Notes under the pieces: model-generated | Seen by the model: the letters and a program-made list of their open reading frames with translations, nothing else | What the model was told of the DNA's origin: nothing | Databases searched by the model: none | Source of the DNA: Izhakiella australiensis | GTDB taxonomy: Bacteria; Pseudomonadota; Gammaproteobacteria; Enterobacterales; Enterobacteriaceae | Assembly: GCF_002006995.1 (NCBI RefSeq) | Contig: NZ_MRUL01000002.1 | Location: 490,445 to 554,444 of the forward strand | Length of the DNA stretch: 64,000 nt | Direction: 5' to 3' | Made by a program: the position numbers and the translations under genes | Part shown: piece by piece, positions 37,318 through 45,537 of the stretch | How positions within the stretch are numbered: position 1 is the first letter of the stretch | Layout of the letters: every line of letters starts with the position of its first letter

Positions 37318-37635
37318 TCACCACTTCAGACCCGGTTAAATCACCGTTGCCAATGACGACAACGGTGAATAACTGGATTAACGAAGATAAATTTTTCGCT
37401 GAACGTTAAAAATATTAACCCGGTTGCAAAAAATATAAAAAAACCCATCAGCGCGCTGAAATAAGCGTTTTTTAAAAAAAAGCCGCCAGATATTAGGTTA
37501 TAAACGGCCTGACTACTCGCCCTTATCAGTCAAACTGCGTCGATAAATAGCTTCGGTAGGTTTATCAGGCCAGAACGCCAGGGCGTGGGTAAAAGCGATG
37601 ATACCGGTAGCGTTGGAGAGACAAGGAGTTTGGTT
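37318..37635. other. Intergenic region after the DMT exporter
   Basis: A hairpin with arms TCACCGTTG and CAACGGTGA (37341-37368) lies 24 bases after the exporter stop and is a probable transcript end, though it lacks a T tract. The rest is AT-rich promoter-type sequence leading to the next gene. Confidence 0.5.
37341..37368. terminator. Hairpin after the DMT exporter
   Basis: Nine-pair stem TCACCGTTG/CAACGGTGA with a ten-base loop, 24 bases past the stop codon. The T tract is missing, so termination strength is uncertain. Confidence 0.5.
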
Positions 37636-38757
37636 ATGAAAATTTCGGGCGTGAGTTTTAACTCACCCTGTCCTGTTCCGGATAATACAGGCGGTGAGAA
37701 GGCAACTCTGCTGGCTAAACGGATAGCTAACGTTTCAAATACAGCAGAGAAACCACTCATCACCTCCTTTGAGGTATTAAAAAGGATTATTGGCGAAGAA
37801 AGAGCGCTTGCCGTTGACAGCGTCATCTCGTACGAAGTGTTTGCCAATGGCATCGCCCATGAAAAGGTTAACAAGCAGAGTGATACGTTTTTTTATCCGC
37901 CAACGGGCAGTAATAAAGCAAAAATATATGCCACCATGAAGGTTGGCTCAAGATATGATGCGATGCATATTACCCACGGCGCGAACGATCTCAATGTATT
38001 ACATACGCCTGATAATGTATTTGGCAAAAACAGCAATGACTTGTTAAAAGACAACAATGTTAAAGGGCCAAAGGCATTCATCAACGGCGGATTTTCAGCT
38101 TTTTTGTCACATATGCTGATAGTCCGTCCGGCAACGGGACCCGGGCAGGATCCCAACAGAGATTCCAGCGCCATTGCCACCGGAGATAAATACCAGGGGC
38201 ATAAGATTGGCCATGCCGATGGCTGCGACAATAAACTGCCGATACCGGGAGAGTGGCGGGATGACTATGGCCACATTGTCAAAGATAAAAGGGCATTATT
38301 GTCGTGCGGACCGTATCTTAACGATGAGAATATGAATTTCGCCGATCAGCGTTTTAACTATTACTATGCCAACGGCCAGAAAAATCTTGCAGCCTATTTT
38401 CAGGGTAATCTTACTCATTGCGGCAATCCAAATCCCAGAGCGGCGATCTCCATTAATGACGAAAAAGACGTTACCTTGCATACGCTGACAACTGACCGCT
38501 ATAAGCGTGATTTAGGCGTTACGATGTCTGAATGGAAAGAGATTGTGGCACAGGGTGCGCCAAACGCTACATCGTTAAACCTGGATGGTGCAGGTTCTAT
38601 CTCAATGGGCTACATAAGTGCGTCAGGTAAAATCAACCAGATTGCAAAAGGCGATGAAAAATTGCGCCCGGTAGCTAATATTTTAACCATCGGAGCATCC
38701 CCTAAAAATAATACTGACCAATCTACTGCAAGCATCGAAAGGAATATAAACTCATAG
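37636..38757 (+). CDS. Phosphodiester-glycosidase (NAGPA)-like protein without signal peptide
   Basis: A 373-residue protein not recognised at gene level. Its second half fits the phosphodiester glycosidase (NAGPA/DUF2233) domain: AFINGGFSAF (residues 147-156), NPRAAISIND (266-275), SEWKEIVAQGAPNATSLNLDGAGSI (298-322, the usual LDGGGS box with one Gly to Ala change) and RPVANIL (344-350). Known members hydrolyse sugar phosphodiesters. It starts MKISGVSFNS after an AAGGAG site, with no signal peptide or membrane segment. The N-terminal 140 residues are unrecognised. Its codons are more AT-rich than its neighbours, suggesting transfer. The catalytic call is tentative. Confidence 0.7.
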   Translation: MKISGVSFNSPCPVPDNTGGEKATLLAKRIANVSNTAEKPLITSFEVLKRIIGEERALAVDSVISYEVFANGIAHEKVNKQSDTFFYPPTGSNKAKIYATMKVGSRYDAMHITHGANDLNVLHTPDNVFGKNSNDLLKDNNVKGPKAFINGGFSAFLSHMLIVRPATGPGQDPNRDSSAIATGDKYQGHKIGHADGCDNKLPIPGEWRDDYGHIVKDKRALLSCGPYLNDENMNFADQRFNYYYANGQKNLAAYFQGNLTHCGNPNPRAAISINDEKDVTLHTLTTDRYKRDLGVTMSEWKEIVAQGAPNATSLNLDGAGSISMGYISASGKINQIAKGDEKLRPVANILTIGASPKNNTDQSTASIERNINS

Positions 38758-38796
38758 CATTGCTGACGTTAAATTCAGATAAATATTCACCGATAA

Positions 38797-38819
38797 AACC
38801 ATCAGCTGAGCTGATGGTT
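38797..38819. terminator. Hairpin after the phosphodiester-glycosidase-like gene
   Basis: AACCATCAGC, a TGA loop and GCTGATGGTT make a perfect ten-pair stem 40 bases after the stop codon. It is followed by C residues rather than a T tract. Confidence 0.65.
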
Positions 38820-38857
38820 CCCCCCTGCCCCTGTTTAAATATTAATGCGACATCCTG

Positions 38858-39934
38858 ATGATAAGACTATTTATTTTTTTAACGGTTATTTTCTTCTCAA
38901 ATGCCATTATCGCAAAAGATCCCAAGGACGCTAACTACGCCAAAGATGAAAGCCTGACGACAAAAGACGTCGGACGTTTACTTCAGGAAGCAAGTTTCAT
39001 TTATAACTCGCCTGAAAGAGTAAGAAAGCCAGGAATGGCACAAAAAACTGCTGATAATATGGCTGCAGTTATCGAAAAGCTTAAAGCAGCGTTTAAATTA
39101 GCCCCCTGGCGTGCCGATTTGCTATTCAGTCAGGCCAGTGCTTATATTCATCTTAATGATGTTGATAAGGCTATTTGTATTTATCAACAAATCTTACTTA
39201 TTGCCCCTCAGGATATCGATGCACTGACTTATCTTTCAGTCTGGCGACATATGCAGGGCAACCTTAACGCGCAACAAAACAGCATGGATCAACTGAAAAC
39301 GCTTTCTTCTGAACGAGAATCAGAAGTGAGGCGATTACTGCACACCATCGATCGTATCCTTATTTCTCCCTGGCAGGATGAAATACCAGCGCCCCAGCAG
39401 CGCACCGATAAACTGGCTATCGTGACCATGGGCTATGCCCTCAACGCTGACGGTTCAATGCACAGCGTTCTGGTTGCACGGCTTGAGAAAACGTTGCAGC
39501 TGGCGCAAAAATTTCCACAGGCTATTCTGATCGTCACGGGTGGCGCGCCGAAAAATAACCGGACGGAAGCACAGGCAATGACGCAATGGCTGATAAAACA
39601 TGGCGTAAATAACCGCCGGATATTTGCCGATCATTACTCAACAAGCACCGTGCAAAATGCGCTTTTTGCCCGTTATATTCTCAGCCAGCAAAAAATAAAA
39701 CGCGCGCTGATTGTCACTTCTCCCGGCCATCTCAGACGCAGCAAACTGCTATTTACCCTGGCAAGCCGGCAAACTGGCCCCCGAAACATTGAATATCTTT
39801 CTGTTGCAGACAGTGAGAAAGCACAGGAAACGAACAGACAGACGAGCCCGATAGAAAAAATATTTTTATACCGGGACGCACTTAAAGTGATCGGTTTGAG
39901 AAGTTTCAGAAGTGCGCCATTAGAAGAGCTTTAG
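38858..39934 (+). CDS. Exported TPR plus YdcF/SanA-like (DUF218) protein
   Basis: A 358-residue protein with an N-terminal signal peptide (IRLFIFLTVIFFSNAIIAKD), a helical TPR-like region (residues about 65-145, APWRADLLFSQASAYIHLND followed by APQDIDALTYLSVW) and a C-terminal DUF218 domain. The latter has LAIVTMGYALNADGSM, FPQAILIVTGGAPKN, RTEAQAMTQWLIKHGV and ALIVTSPGHLRRSKLLF, as in YdcF, SanA and ElyC. Those proteins act at the envelope, and ElyC affects peptidoglycan synthesis. The TPR-DUF218 combination suggests a periplasmic partner-binding role. It follows the phosphodiester-glycosidase-like gene after 100 bases. Confidence 0.82.
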   Translation: MIRLFIFLTVIFFSNAIIAKDPKDANYAKDESLTTKDVGRLLQEASFIYNSPERVRKPGMAQKTADNMAAVIEKLKAAFKLAPWRADLLFSQASAYIHLNDVDKAICIYQQILLIAPQDIDALTYLSVWRHMQGNLNAQQNSMDQLKTLSSERESEVRRLLHTIDRILISPWQDEIPAPQQRTDKLAIVTMGYALNADGSMHSVLVARLEKTLQLAQKFPQAILIVTGGAPKNNRTEAQAMTQWLIKHGVNNRRIFADHYSTSTVQNALFARYILSQQKIKRALIVTSPGHLRRSKLLFTLASRQTGPRNIEYLSVADSEKAQETNRQTSPIEKIFLYRDALKVIGLRSFRSAPLEEL

Positions 39935-40047
39935 CAGCTGACCATAGCGAGATTTCAGCACCACAATAAGCAATCCCTCGGTTTATCCGTACATTTTATA
40001 ATGTTAACAGATAAGAAAAACAAACAGTTGCATGCTTAGCAGCAAAA

Positions 40048-40110
40048 GATAATAATTCTCGTTAATATTATCATAAAAGTTCTTATTATCATTAGTTGCT
40101 AATGAGAACA
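40048..40110. promoter_or_regulatory. Probable Fur-binding region upstream of the receptor
   Basis: GATAATAATTCTCGTTAAT (40048-40066) matches the 19-base Fur consensus at 13 positions by my count, and an overlapping region on the other strand (CTAATGATAATAAG) matches 12. The position, 48 to 110 bases before the receptor start, fits iron repression. Confidence 0.65.
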
Positions 40111-40157
40111 TGCTTAATGCGAATTATTGCGGCAAGCACAACATATGTACGGACTTA

Positions 40158-42278
40158 ATGATGAAAATAGCCTTTACCGTTAAGCGTTCAGTTCTGCTGT
40201 GCAGTCTGGCTGCTGCGTTGCCAAATTACAGTTTTGCTGAAGAGAATATGCTGGTCAGCGCCGCGCCAATAGAAAGCGCCGATGCCCCGACCCGCGGCTA
40301 TACGGCGCCTTCCAGCAAAGGCGCAACCAAAACCGACAGGCCTTTAATTACCAGCGGGCAGTCGGTTTCAGTCATCACCCGGCAGCAGATGGAGGATCAG
40401 GGCGCGCTGACGGTAAACGATGCGCTCAACTACACCGCCGGTGCCTTCAGCAACTTCGCCGGCGCCGCGACCCGCTATGACGCCGTTTCCCTGCGCGGCT
40501 TCCACGGCGGCGACGTTGACAACACGTTTTTGGATGGCCTGCGACTGATGAGCGACGCCGGCAGCTTTAACGTGCTGCAGGTCGATCCCTGGTTTCTTGA
40601 GCGGCTGGATGTGATTAAAGGACCTTCCTCTGCGCTGTATGGTCAGACGGTGCCCGGCGGCCTGGTGATGGATACCTCAAAAAGTCCGTTATTCAGTGAG
40701 CAAGGACATTTCCGCCTGCTGGGAGGAACCAACAACACCCGCGGCGCCGCCTTTGATTATACTAACGCCATTAACGATCGGCTGGCGTTTCGCCTGGTCG
40801 GCCTGACGCGCAGCAGCGATACGCAGTATCAGCATACCCGGGAAGAAAAATATGCCATCTCGCCTTCCCTGCTATGGCAGCCCAGTGAAGATACTTCGCT
40901 TTTGCTGCGCGCTTATCTGGAAAAAGATCCTTCCGGCGGCTATCACAGTTCGGTTCCGGGCGAAGGCAGCATCAACGGGCATAATGGCTATAAGCTGAGC
41001 AATGGATTTTACGATGGCGACAGCGCGCTTGATCAGTTTAAACGCAATGAGCAGATCTACAGCCTGGCATTTTCGCACCGCTTTAATGACACCTGGGCAT
41101 TTCGCTCAAATGCCAGCTATTCGCACTCCACTGTGGATGTTGACCAGGTCTATCAGACCGGCTGGCTGAGCGCTGATTCTGACCTGCTGAGCCGTTACTA
41201 TTCCGGCTCGCGCTCGTCACTCAATGCCTGGGCCATTGATAATCAGCTGGAGGCGGATTTCAATACCGGGGAATTACAGCATAAAATGGTACTGGGTGCT
41301 GAATATCACCAGTTTACCAACGATCTGCGGGACGCCGCCGGCGCCGCTAATCCGCTGAATGCCCGGAGCGGCGAGGCAATAGGTCCCCAGTATAATTATG
41401 ATTTTTCCCGCAGCCAGCGTCGTTATTATCAAACCGGCCTTTATCTGCAGGATGAGATGAAATGGGACCGCTGGCACCTGGATCTCTCCGGGCGCTACGA
41501 TCGCATCGTGTCACAAAGCGAAGCCTACGCAACCGGCAGCAAGCACCGACGTCAGGATGACCATCTCAGCGGCCGCGCCGCGCTGCTTTATGCCTTCGAT
41601 AACGGTATTTCACCGTACCTCAGCTACAGCCAGGCCATTACGCCACAGGTACTTGCCGACGCCAACGGCGACCTGCTGGAGCCGACCAGCGCCGAACAAT
41701 ATGAGGCCGGGGTAAAATATCAGCCTGCTGGCACCCAGGATCTGTATACCCTGGCGGTTTACGATCTGACGCAAAAAAACGTCGGTAACCGGGTGATTGT
41801 CGGTTCTTATTTTGAACCGGCAGGTAAGGTTCATTCGCAGGGCATTGAGCTGGAAGCGCATAATCAGCTGACGCCGCGTCTGAGCACCATTGCCAGCTAC
41901 ACCTTAAGCAGAGTGCGCTTTAAGGACTCCATTGACGGCAACGAAGGCCATACGCCGATTCTGACGCCGAATAACATGGCGAATGCCTGGGTGCATTATA
42001 AATTTGATTACGGCCTTTCCGCCGGCGCAGGCGTACGCTATATCGGCAAACAGTGGGCGGATAACGAAAATACCACCCGCCTGCCCTCTGTCACCCTGTT
42101 TGATCTATCGGTACGCGCTGACCTTGCAAGCATCAATAGCAATCTGAAAGGCGCCTGGTTACAGCTTAATGCGAATAATCTGACTGACCGTAAATATGTG
42201 GCTGCCTGCTATACGCTAAATAATTGCTATTGGGGGGTGGAGCGTTCAGTGGTGGCAACCTTCGGCTATGATTTCTGA
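40158..42278 (+). CDS. TonB-dependent siderophore receptor
   Basis: An outer-membrane receptor of about 706 residues. After a signal peptide (MKIAFTVKRSVLLCSLAAAL) comes the plug domain: ITSGQSVSVITRQQMEDQGA, VNDALNYTAGAF and LDVIKGPSSALYGQTVPGG. A 22-strand barrel follows, with the TonB-type ending LTDRKYVAACYTLNNCYWG and a terminal Phe. The overall pattern, including ILTPNNMANAWVHY and QGIELEAHN, is that of FhuA/FoxA-like receptors for hydroxamate siderophores such as ferrioxamine. Exact ligand cannot be assigned. An ATG at 40158 or 40161 is preferred over the earlier in-frame start, which precedes the signal peptide. Confidence 0.92.
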   Translation: MMKIAFTVKRSVLLCSLAAALPNYSFAEENMLVSAAPIESADAPTRGYTAPSSKGATKTDRPLITSGQSVSVITRQQMEDQGALTVNDALNYTAGAFSNFAGAATRYDAVSLRGFHGGDVDNTFLDGLRLMSDAGSFNVLQVDPWFLERLDVIKGPSSALYGQTVPGGLVMDTSKSPLFSEQGHFRLLGGTNNTRGAAFDYTNAINDRLAFRLVGLTRSSDTQYQHTREEKYAISPSLLWQPSEDTSLLLRAYLEKDPSGGYHSSVPGEGSINGHNGYKLSNGFYDGDSALDQFKRNEQIYSLAFSHRFNDTWAFRSNASYSHSTVDVDQVYQTGWLSADSDLLSRYYSGSRSSLNAWAIDNQLEADFNTGELQHKMVLGAEYHQFTNDLRDAAGAANPLNARSGEAIGPQYNYDFSRSQRRYYQTGLYLQDEMKWDRWHLDLSGRYDRIVSQSEAYATGSKHRRQDDHLSGRAALLYAFDNGISPYLSYSQAITPQVLADANGDLLEPTSAEQYEAGVKYQPAGTQDLYTLAVYDLTQKNVGNRVIVGSYFEPAGKVHSQGIELEAHNQLTPRLSTIASYTLSRVRFKDSIDGNEGHTPILTPNNMANAWVHYKFDYGLSAGAGVRYIGKQWADNENTTRLPSVTLFDLSVRADLASINSNLKGAWLQLNANNLTDRKYVAACYTLNNCYWGVERSVVATFGYDF

Positions 42279-42367
42279 TGGCAGCTGAGAAATGACGCCA
42301 GCGCTACGGCTCTAATTAAGACGATATTGCCGGAAAGTCGGCTTTAAGCTCGCGGGTGATAAGCGGA

Positions 42368-42399
42368 AACGAGCAGGCATTGGCCTGCTCGTTTTGTTT
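42368..42399 (+). terminator. Terminator between the receptor and yeaQ-like gene
   Basis: AACGAGCAGGC, a four-base loop, GCCTGCTCGTT, then TTGTTTG. The eleven-pair stem lies 90 bases past the receptor stop and 13 bases from the convergent gene end; it may serve both strands. Confidence 0.85.
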
Positions 42400-42411
42400 G
42401 TATTCAGTCGA

Positions 42412-42660
42412 TCAGCTGCGCAGCTTGCGATAGATGAACAGCACCACCAGCGCGCCAACCACCGCGACGGCGAAGCTGCCAACGTTGAAGCCATCAACCT
42501 TGCCAAAGCCGAGCAAGGTACTGATCCAGCCGCCCACCAGGGCGCCGACGATACCCAGAATGACGGTGACAATAAAACCGCCGCCGTCTTTGCCCGGCAT
42601 AATCCACTTAGCCAGAATACCGGCAATCAAACCAAAAATAATCCATGCAATAATGCCCAT
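42412..42660 (-). CDS. GlsB/YeaQ/YmgE-family membrane protein
   Basis: An 82-residue membrane protein with three hydrophobic segments. It starts MGIIAWIIFGLIAGILAKW and shows GKDGGGFIVTVILGIVGALVGGWI, the family hallmark, ending in FAVAVVGALVVLFIYRKLR. E. coli YeaQ and YmgE are the same length. These are stress-associated proteins of unresolved function. AAGGAG precedes the ATG, and an ElaB/YqjD-like gene lies 13 bases upstream on the same strand, so they form a small unit. Confidence 0.93.
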   Translation of the reverse strand: MGIIAWIIFGLIAGILAKWIMPGKDGGGFIVTVILGIVGALVGGWISTLLGFGKVDGFNVGSFAVAVVGALVVLFIYRKLRS

Positions 42661-42673
42661 CTGTTATTTCTCC

Positions 42674-42871
42674 TTATTTACGACTAAGTAATGCACCAAC
42701 GACCAGACCCAGGGTGGCGCCGATGCCGACGCCCGCCCAGGGGTTTTCTTTAATATAGCGACAGGATGCCTGGGTCAGATTGCACAGCTCATCCATCGCT
42801 GCACAGCTGCTGTTCTTCACCGACTCTTCGCTGTCTGCTACCGCTTTCTTAACCTGCCTTTTAGTGACCAT
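42674..42871 (-). CDS. ElaB/YqjD-like (DUF883) inner-membrane protein
   Basis: A 65-residue protein with an acidic amphipathic N-terminus and one C-terminal membrane helix. It shows the family pattern YIKENPWAGVGIGATLGLVVGALLSRK near the end, with the Trp-Ala-Gly-Val turn and Gly-rich helix. Members such as ElaB, YqjD and YgaM are stationary-phase proteins; some associate with ribosomes. At 65 residues it is shorter than the usual near 100. AGGAG precedes the start. It is cotranscribed with the YeaQ-like gene. Confidence 0.85.
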   Translation of the reverse strand: MVTKRQVKKAVADSEESVKNSSCAAMDELCNLTQASCRYIKENPWAGVGIGATLGLVVGALLSRK

Positions 42872-42993
42872 ATCATCGCTCCTGATGTTGATTTACTGAG
42901 AAATTATGCTGATAAGTATAGAAGGAAATATCAGGGGTAAGAATATTCCAAGTGTAATCTCATGCGAAAAGGTAGCAAAAGTAAGTTAACCGC

Positions 42994-43020
42994 TAAAGAT
43001 TCTCCTGCCACCGCCGATAC
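42994..43020 (+). promoter_or_regulatory. Sigma-28 (FliA) promoter of ycgR
   Basis: TAAAGATT, an 11-base spacer and GCCGATAC match the class III flagellar consensus TAAAGTTT-N11-GCCGATAA at 14 of 16 positions. It lies 57 bases before the ycgR start and places the gene in the flagellar regulon. Confidence 0.9.
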
Positions 43021-43077
43021 TCTGGCGATAAGACTTCAAATCTGATTAAGCTAGTAAGAATAATAACGGAGCGGGAT

Positions 43078-43812
43078 GTGAAAGAGGTCGATAACGAGCA
43101 GTTTCTTAAAAGGGGCCCTCTGGCAGTCAGCAATACGCTGAAGGATTTGCTTAAATCTCAAACGCCGGTGATGGTTTCACACTCACGCGGGCAGTTTATT
43201 TCCAAATTACTGTATGTTGACCAGCAGCAGCTGATTCTGGATTACGGCAGTAGCAGCTTTGATAACCAGCTGGCGCTCACGGCGGAAAATATCTACCTGA
43301 CCGCAGACGCCCAGGGAGCGCGTATCGAGCTGACCGTCCCGTCGTTCAGCAGCGTTAGCTATGAAAACCTGCCGGCCTTTTCCGCCGCGTTACCAGAAAC
43401 ACTCTGGGCGATTCAGCGGCGGGAATTTTTCCGCGTTTATCCACCGCTCGATCCGATATTCTGGTGCTCCTGCGTCTGGCCGGACGGCAGCACCCAGCGC
43501 TTTCGCCTGCAGGATCTTTCTCTGGGAGGCATTGGCGTGCTATGCGACAGCGAACCGCCGGAAGGCCTGGCACCTGGCGATATACTGAAAAACCTACAGG
43601 TAGAAATGGGTGACTATGGGCAGTTTCAGATGGACGTGCAGCTAATCAGTATCGGTAAGCGCAGCGTTATCAGCAGTAAAAATGAAATGCTGGTCACGCC
43701 GCGCCTCAGCTTCCGTTTTTCCTATGTTCCACCGGTTCAGGAGCGCCAGCTACAGCAGGTTATCTTTGCCCTTGAACGCCTGGCGCGGGAAAAGGCGACC
43801 CGCTTTCAGTAA
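43078..43812 (+). CDS. ycgR: Flagellar brake protein YcgR
   Basis: YcgR binds c-di-GMP and slows the flagellar motor by contacting the stator or rotor. The 244-residue protein has an N-terminal YcgR domain (residues about 15-110, LKDLLKSQTPVMVSHSRGQF) and a C-terminal PilZ domain. The PilZ binding motifs are present: QRREFFRVYPP (RxxxR) and DLSLGGIGV (D-x-S-x-x-G). The start is a GTG at 43078; the ATG two bases earlier is out of frame. GGAG lies upstream, together with an intact sigma-28 promoter. Confidence 0.96.
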   Translation: MKEVDNEQFLKRGPLAVSNTLKDLLKSQTPVMVSHSRGQFISKLLYVDQQQLILDYGSSSFDNQLALTAENIYLTADAQGARIELTVPSFSSVSYENLPAFSAALPETLWAIQRREFFRVYPPLDPIFWCSCVWPDGSTQRFRLQDLSLGGIGVLCDSEPPEGLAPGDILKNLQVEMGDYGQFQMDVQLISIGKRSVISSKNEMLVTPRLSFRFSYVPPVQERQLQQVIFALERLAREKATRFQ

Positions 43813-43817
43813 CAGCC

Positions 43818-44465
43818 TCAGCTGATGGTGCGATACGCGGTAGTCACCTTCCATAAATAGCGCGGCGCCTGAGCCGCCGGGTGACTGCGCTGAACGTGTT
43901 GATAAAACGCTTCGGGAGACATGGCGTTAATCATGGCAATCGCCTTGTTACGGTCGGAGGAGAAGGTCCGTAACAGCGCGCCGGCGCCGTTAGCGTAAGA
44001 AACAATCAGCGCATAGCGCATGGTCTCAGGGTTACGTATCCCCGCCAGCGACTGTTCCCGCAGCAGGCTGATATAGGCCGTGCCGATATCAATATTAATC
44101 GCCGGGTCACGCAGATCACGATTGCTTGGCTGACCGTGACGCCCCTGCGAGCGGTATACTTCCTTGCCCGCCGTTGAGGCCTTAATCTGCATCAGACCAA
44201 TGGCATTGGAACGGCTGACGACCGTCGGATTACCGCCCGACTCGACGCTGATAATCGCGTCAATCAGCTTCTGATCGACACCATATACTTTTGAAGCCTG
44301 TTCGGTAAACAACGACCAGCTGTCTGCCACTTCACTGGGTGGCGCTTTGGTCAATGGCGTTTTATGCTCTGGCGTTGTTGCTCGCTGCGGATGATAAGCC
44401 TGCTCGCTGGCACATCCCGCCAGTAGTAACGTTAATGCACAAAGAGATAGCGTACGTTTATTCAC
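43818..44465 (-). CDS. emtA: Lytic murein endotransglycosylase E (EmtA/MltE)
   Basis: EmtA is an outer-membrane lipoprotein that cleaves within glycan strands of peptidoglycan. The 215-residue protein has a lipoprotein signal (MNKRTLSLCALTLLLAGCAS, lipobox LAGC). The lysozyme-like domain holds IISVESGGNPTVVS with the catalytic Glu, NAIGLMQIKAST and YALIVSYANGAGALLRTF. It is convergent with ycgR (five-base gap) and divergent from ldcA, an order also found in E. coli. Confidence 0.95.
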   Translation of the reverse strand: MNKRTLSLCALTLLLAGCASEQAYHPQRATTPEHKTPLTKAPPSEVADSWSLFTEQASKVYGVDQKLIDAIISVESGGNPTVVSRSNAIGLMQIKASTAGKEVYRSQGRHGQPSNRDLRDPAINIDIGTAYISLLREQSLAGIRNPETMRYALIVSYANGAGALLRTFSSDRNKAIAMINAMSPEAFYQHVQRSHPAAQAPRYLWKVTTAYRTIS

Positions 44466-44589
44466 CCGTTTATTCCTGAGTCGCCGTTTCGCGCTTAATC
44501 ATATCAGGCTGTAATTCTGGTAAAATTACCGATAATCTTAAAGTTACTTAACCATGACTGCCTTCGCAGTACCGAATGGAATATCAGTA

Positions 44590-45516
44590 ATGAGCACCTC
44601 CGTTTCCCGACATCTGCAGCTGATCGCCCCTTCCGGCTACTGCCATAATCAGGCCGCAGCCCGGCGAGGCGTCGCTTATTTCCAGCAGCTGGGCCATCAG
44701 GTCAGCGGCGAAGACGTGATTGCGCGTCGGTTTCAGCGCTTCGCCGGTAGCGATGCGCAACGCCTTGCCGACTGGCAGCATTTGCTCGATTGCCAACACC
44801 TGCCCGATATCGTACTGGCGGTGCGCGGCGGCTACGGCGCTACCCGGCTGCTGCCAGCGCTGGATTTTGCCGCGCTGGGTGCCAGGTTACGCGACCAGCC
44901 GCTGGCGCTTTGCGGTCATAGCGATTTTACCGCCATGCAGATGGCGCTGCTCAGTCAGTGCGGGGTTATTAGCTTCAGCGGCCCGATGCTGGCCGGCAAT
45001 TTTGGCGCTGAGCATTTATCTGAATTCACACTCAGCCACTTCTGGCGAGCGATGACTTCCCCTACATTACAGGTTGAATGGCAAACATCTGCAAGGCAGT
45101 TGAATGTCAGCGGTACCGTCTGGGGAGGAAATCTGGCTATGCTGGCCTCTCTGGTGGGAACGCCCTGGCTACCGACGATTGAAGGCGGCATTCTGGTGAT
45201 CGAGGATATCAATGAGCATCCTTTTCGCACCGAGCGAATGCTATTACAACTGGCTGACTGCGGCATCCTCGCACGCCAGAGCGCCATCATCGCCGGCAGT
45301 TTTACCGGCAGCAAGCTGACCGAATATGATAATGGCTACGACTTCGATAGCGTCTGGGCGTTGATAAGCGAAAGAACCGGCTTACCCGTGGTTACCGGTC
45401 TGCCTTTCGGTCATGACCGGGATACTGTAACGCTGCCGCTGGGTGCCCGCGGGCATCTGCAGGTCAATGGGACAGACTGTCGTCTGACGCTTTCAGGCCA
45501 CCCAACGCTACGCTGA
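44590..45516 (+). CDS. ldcA: Murein tetrapeptide carboxypeptidase (LdcA)
   Basis: LdcA is the cytoplasmic L,D-carboxypeptidase that removes the terminal D-alanine from recycled tetrapeptides. I start at MSTSVSRHLQL (ATG 44590, GGAAT upstream), giving 308 residues; an in-frame extension to 44554 is possible. Conserved segments: HLQLIAPSGYCHNQAA, VLAVRGGYGATRLLP, CGHSDFTAMQMALL with the nucleophile serine, WGGNLAMLASLVGTPW, and LVIEDINEHPFRTERMLLQL with the catalytic Glu. A His in FGHDRDTVTLPLGA completes the triad. Confidence 0.96.
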   Translation: MSTSVSRHLQLIAPSGYCHNQAAARRGVAYFQQLGHQVSGEDVIARRFQRFAGSDAQRLADWQHLLDCQHLPDIVLAVRGGYGATRLLPALDFAALGARLRDQPLALCGHSDFTAMQMALLSQCGVISFSGPMLAGNFGAEHLSEFTLSHFWRAMTSPTLQVEWQTSARQLNVSGTVWGGNLAMLASLVGTPWLPTIEGGILVIEDINEHPFRTERMLLQLADCGILARQSAIIAGSFTGSKLTEYDNGYDFDSVWALISERTGLPVVTGLPFGHDRDTVTLPLGARGHLQVNGTDCRLTLSGHPTLR

Positions 45517-45537
45517 TCGCGGCCGCAGGAGTGCGCC

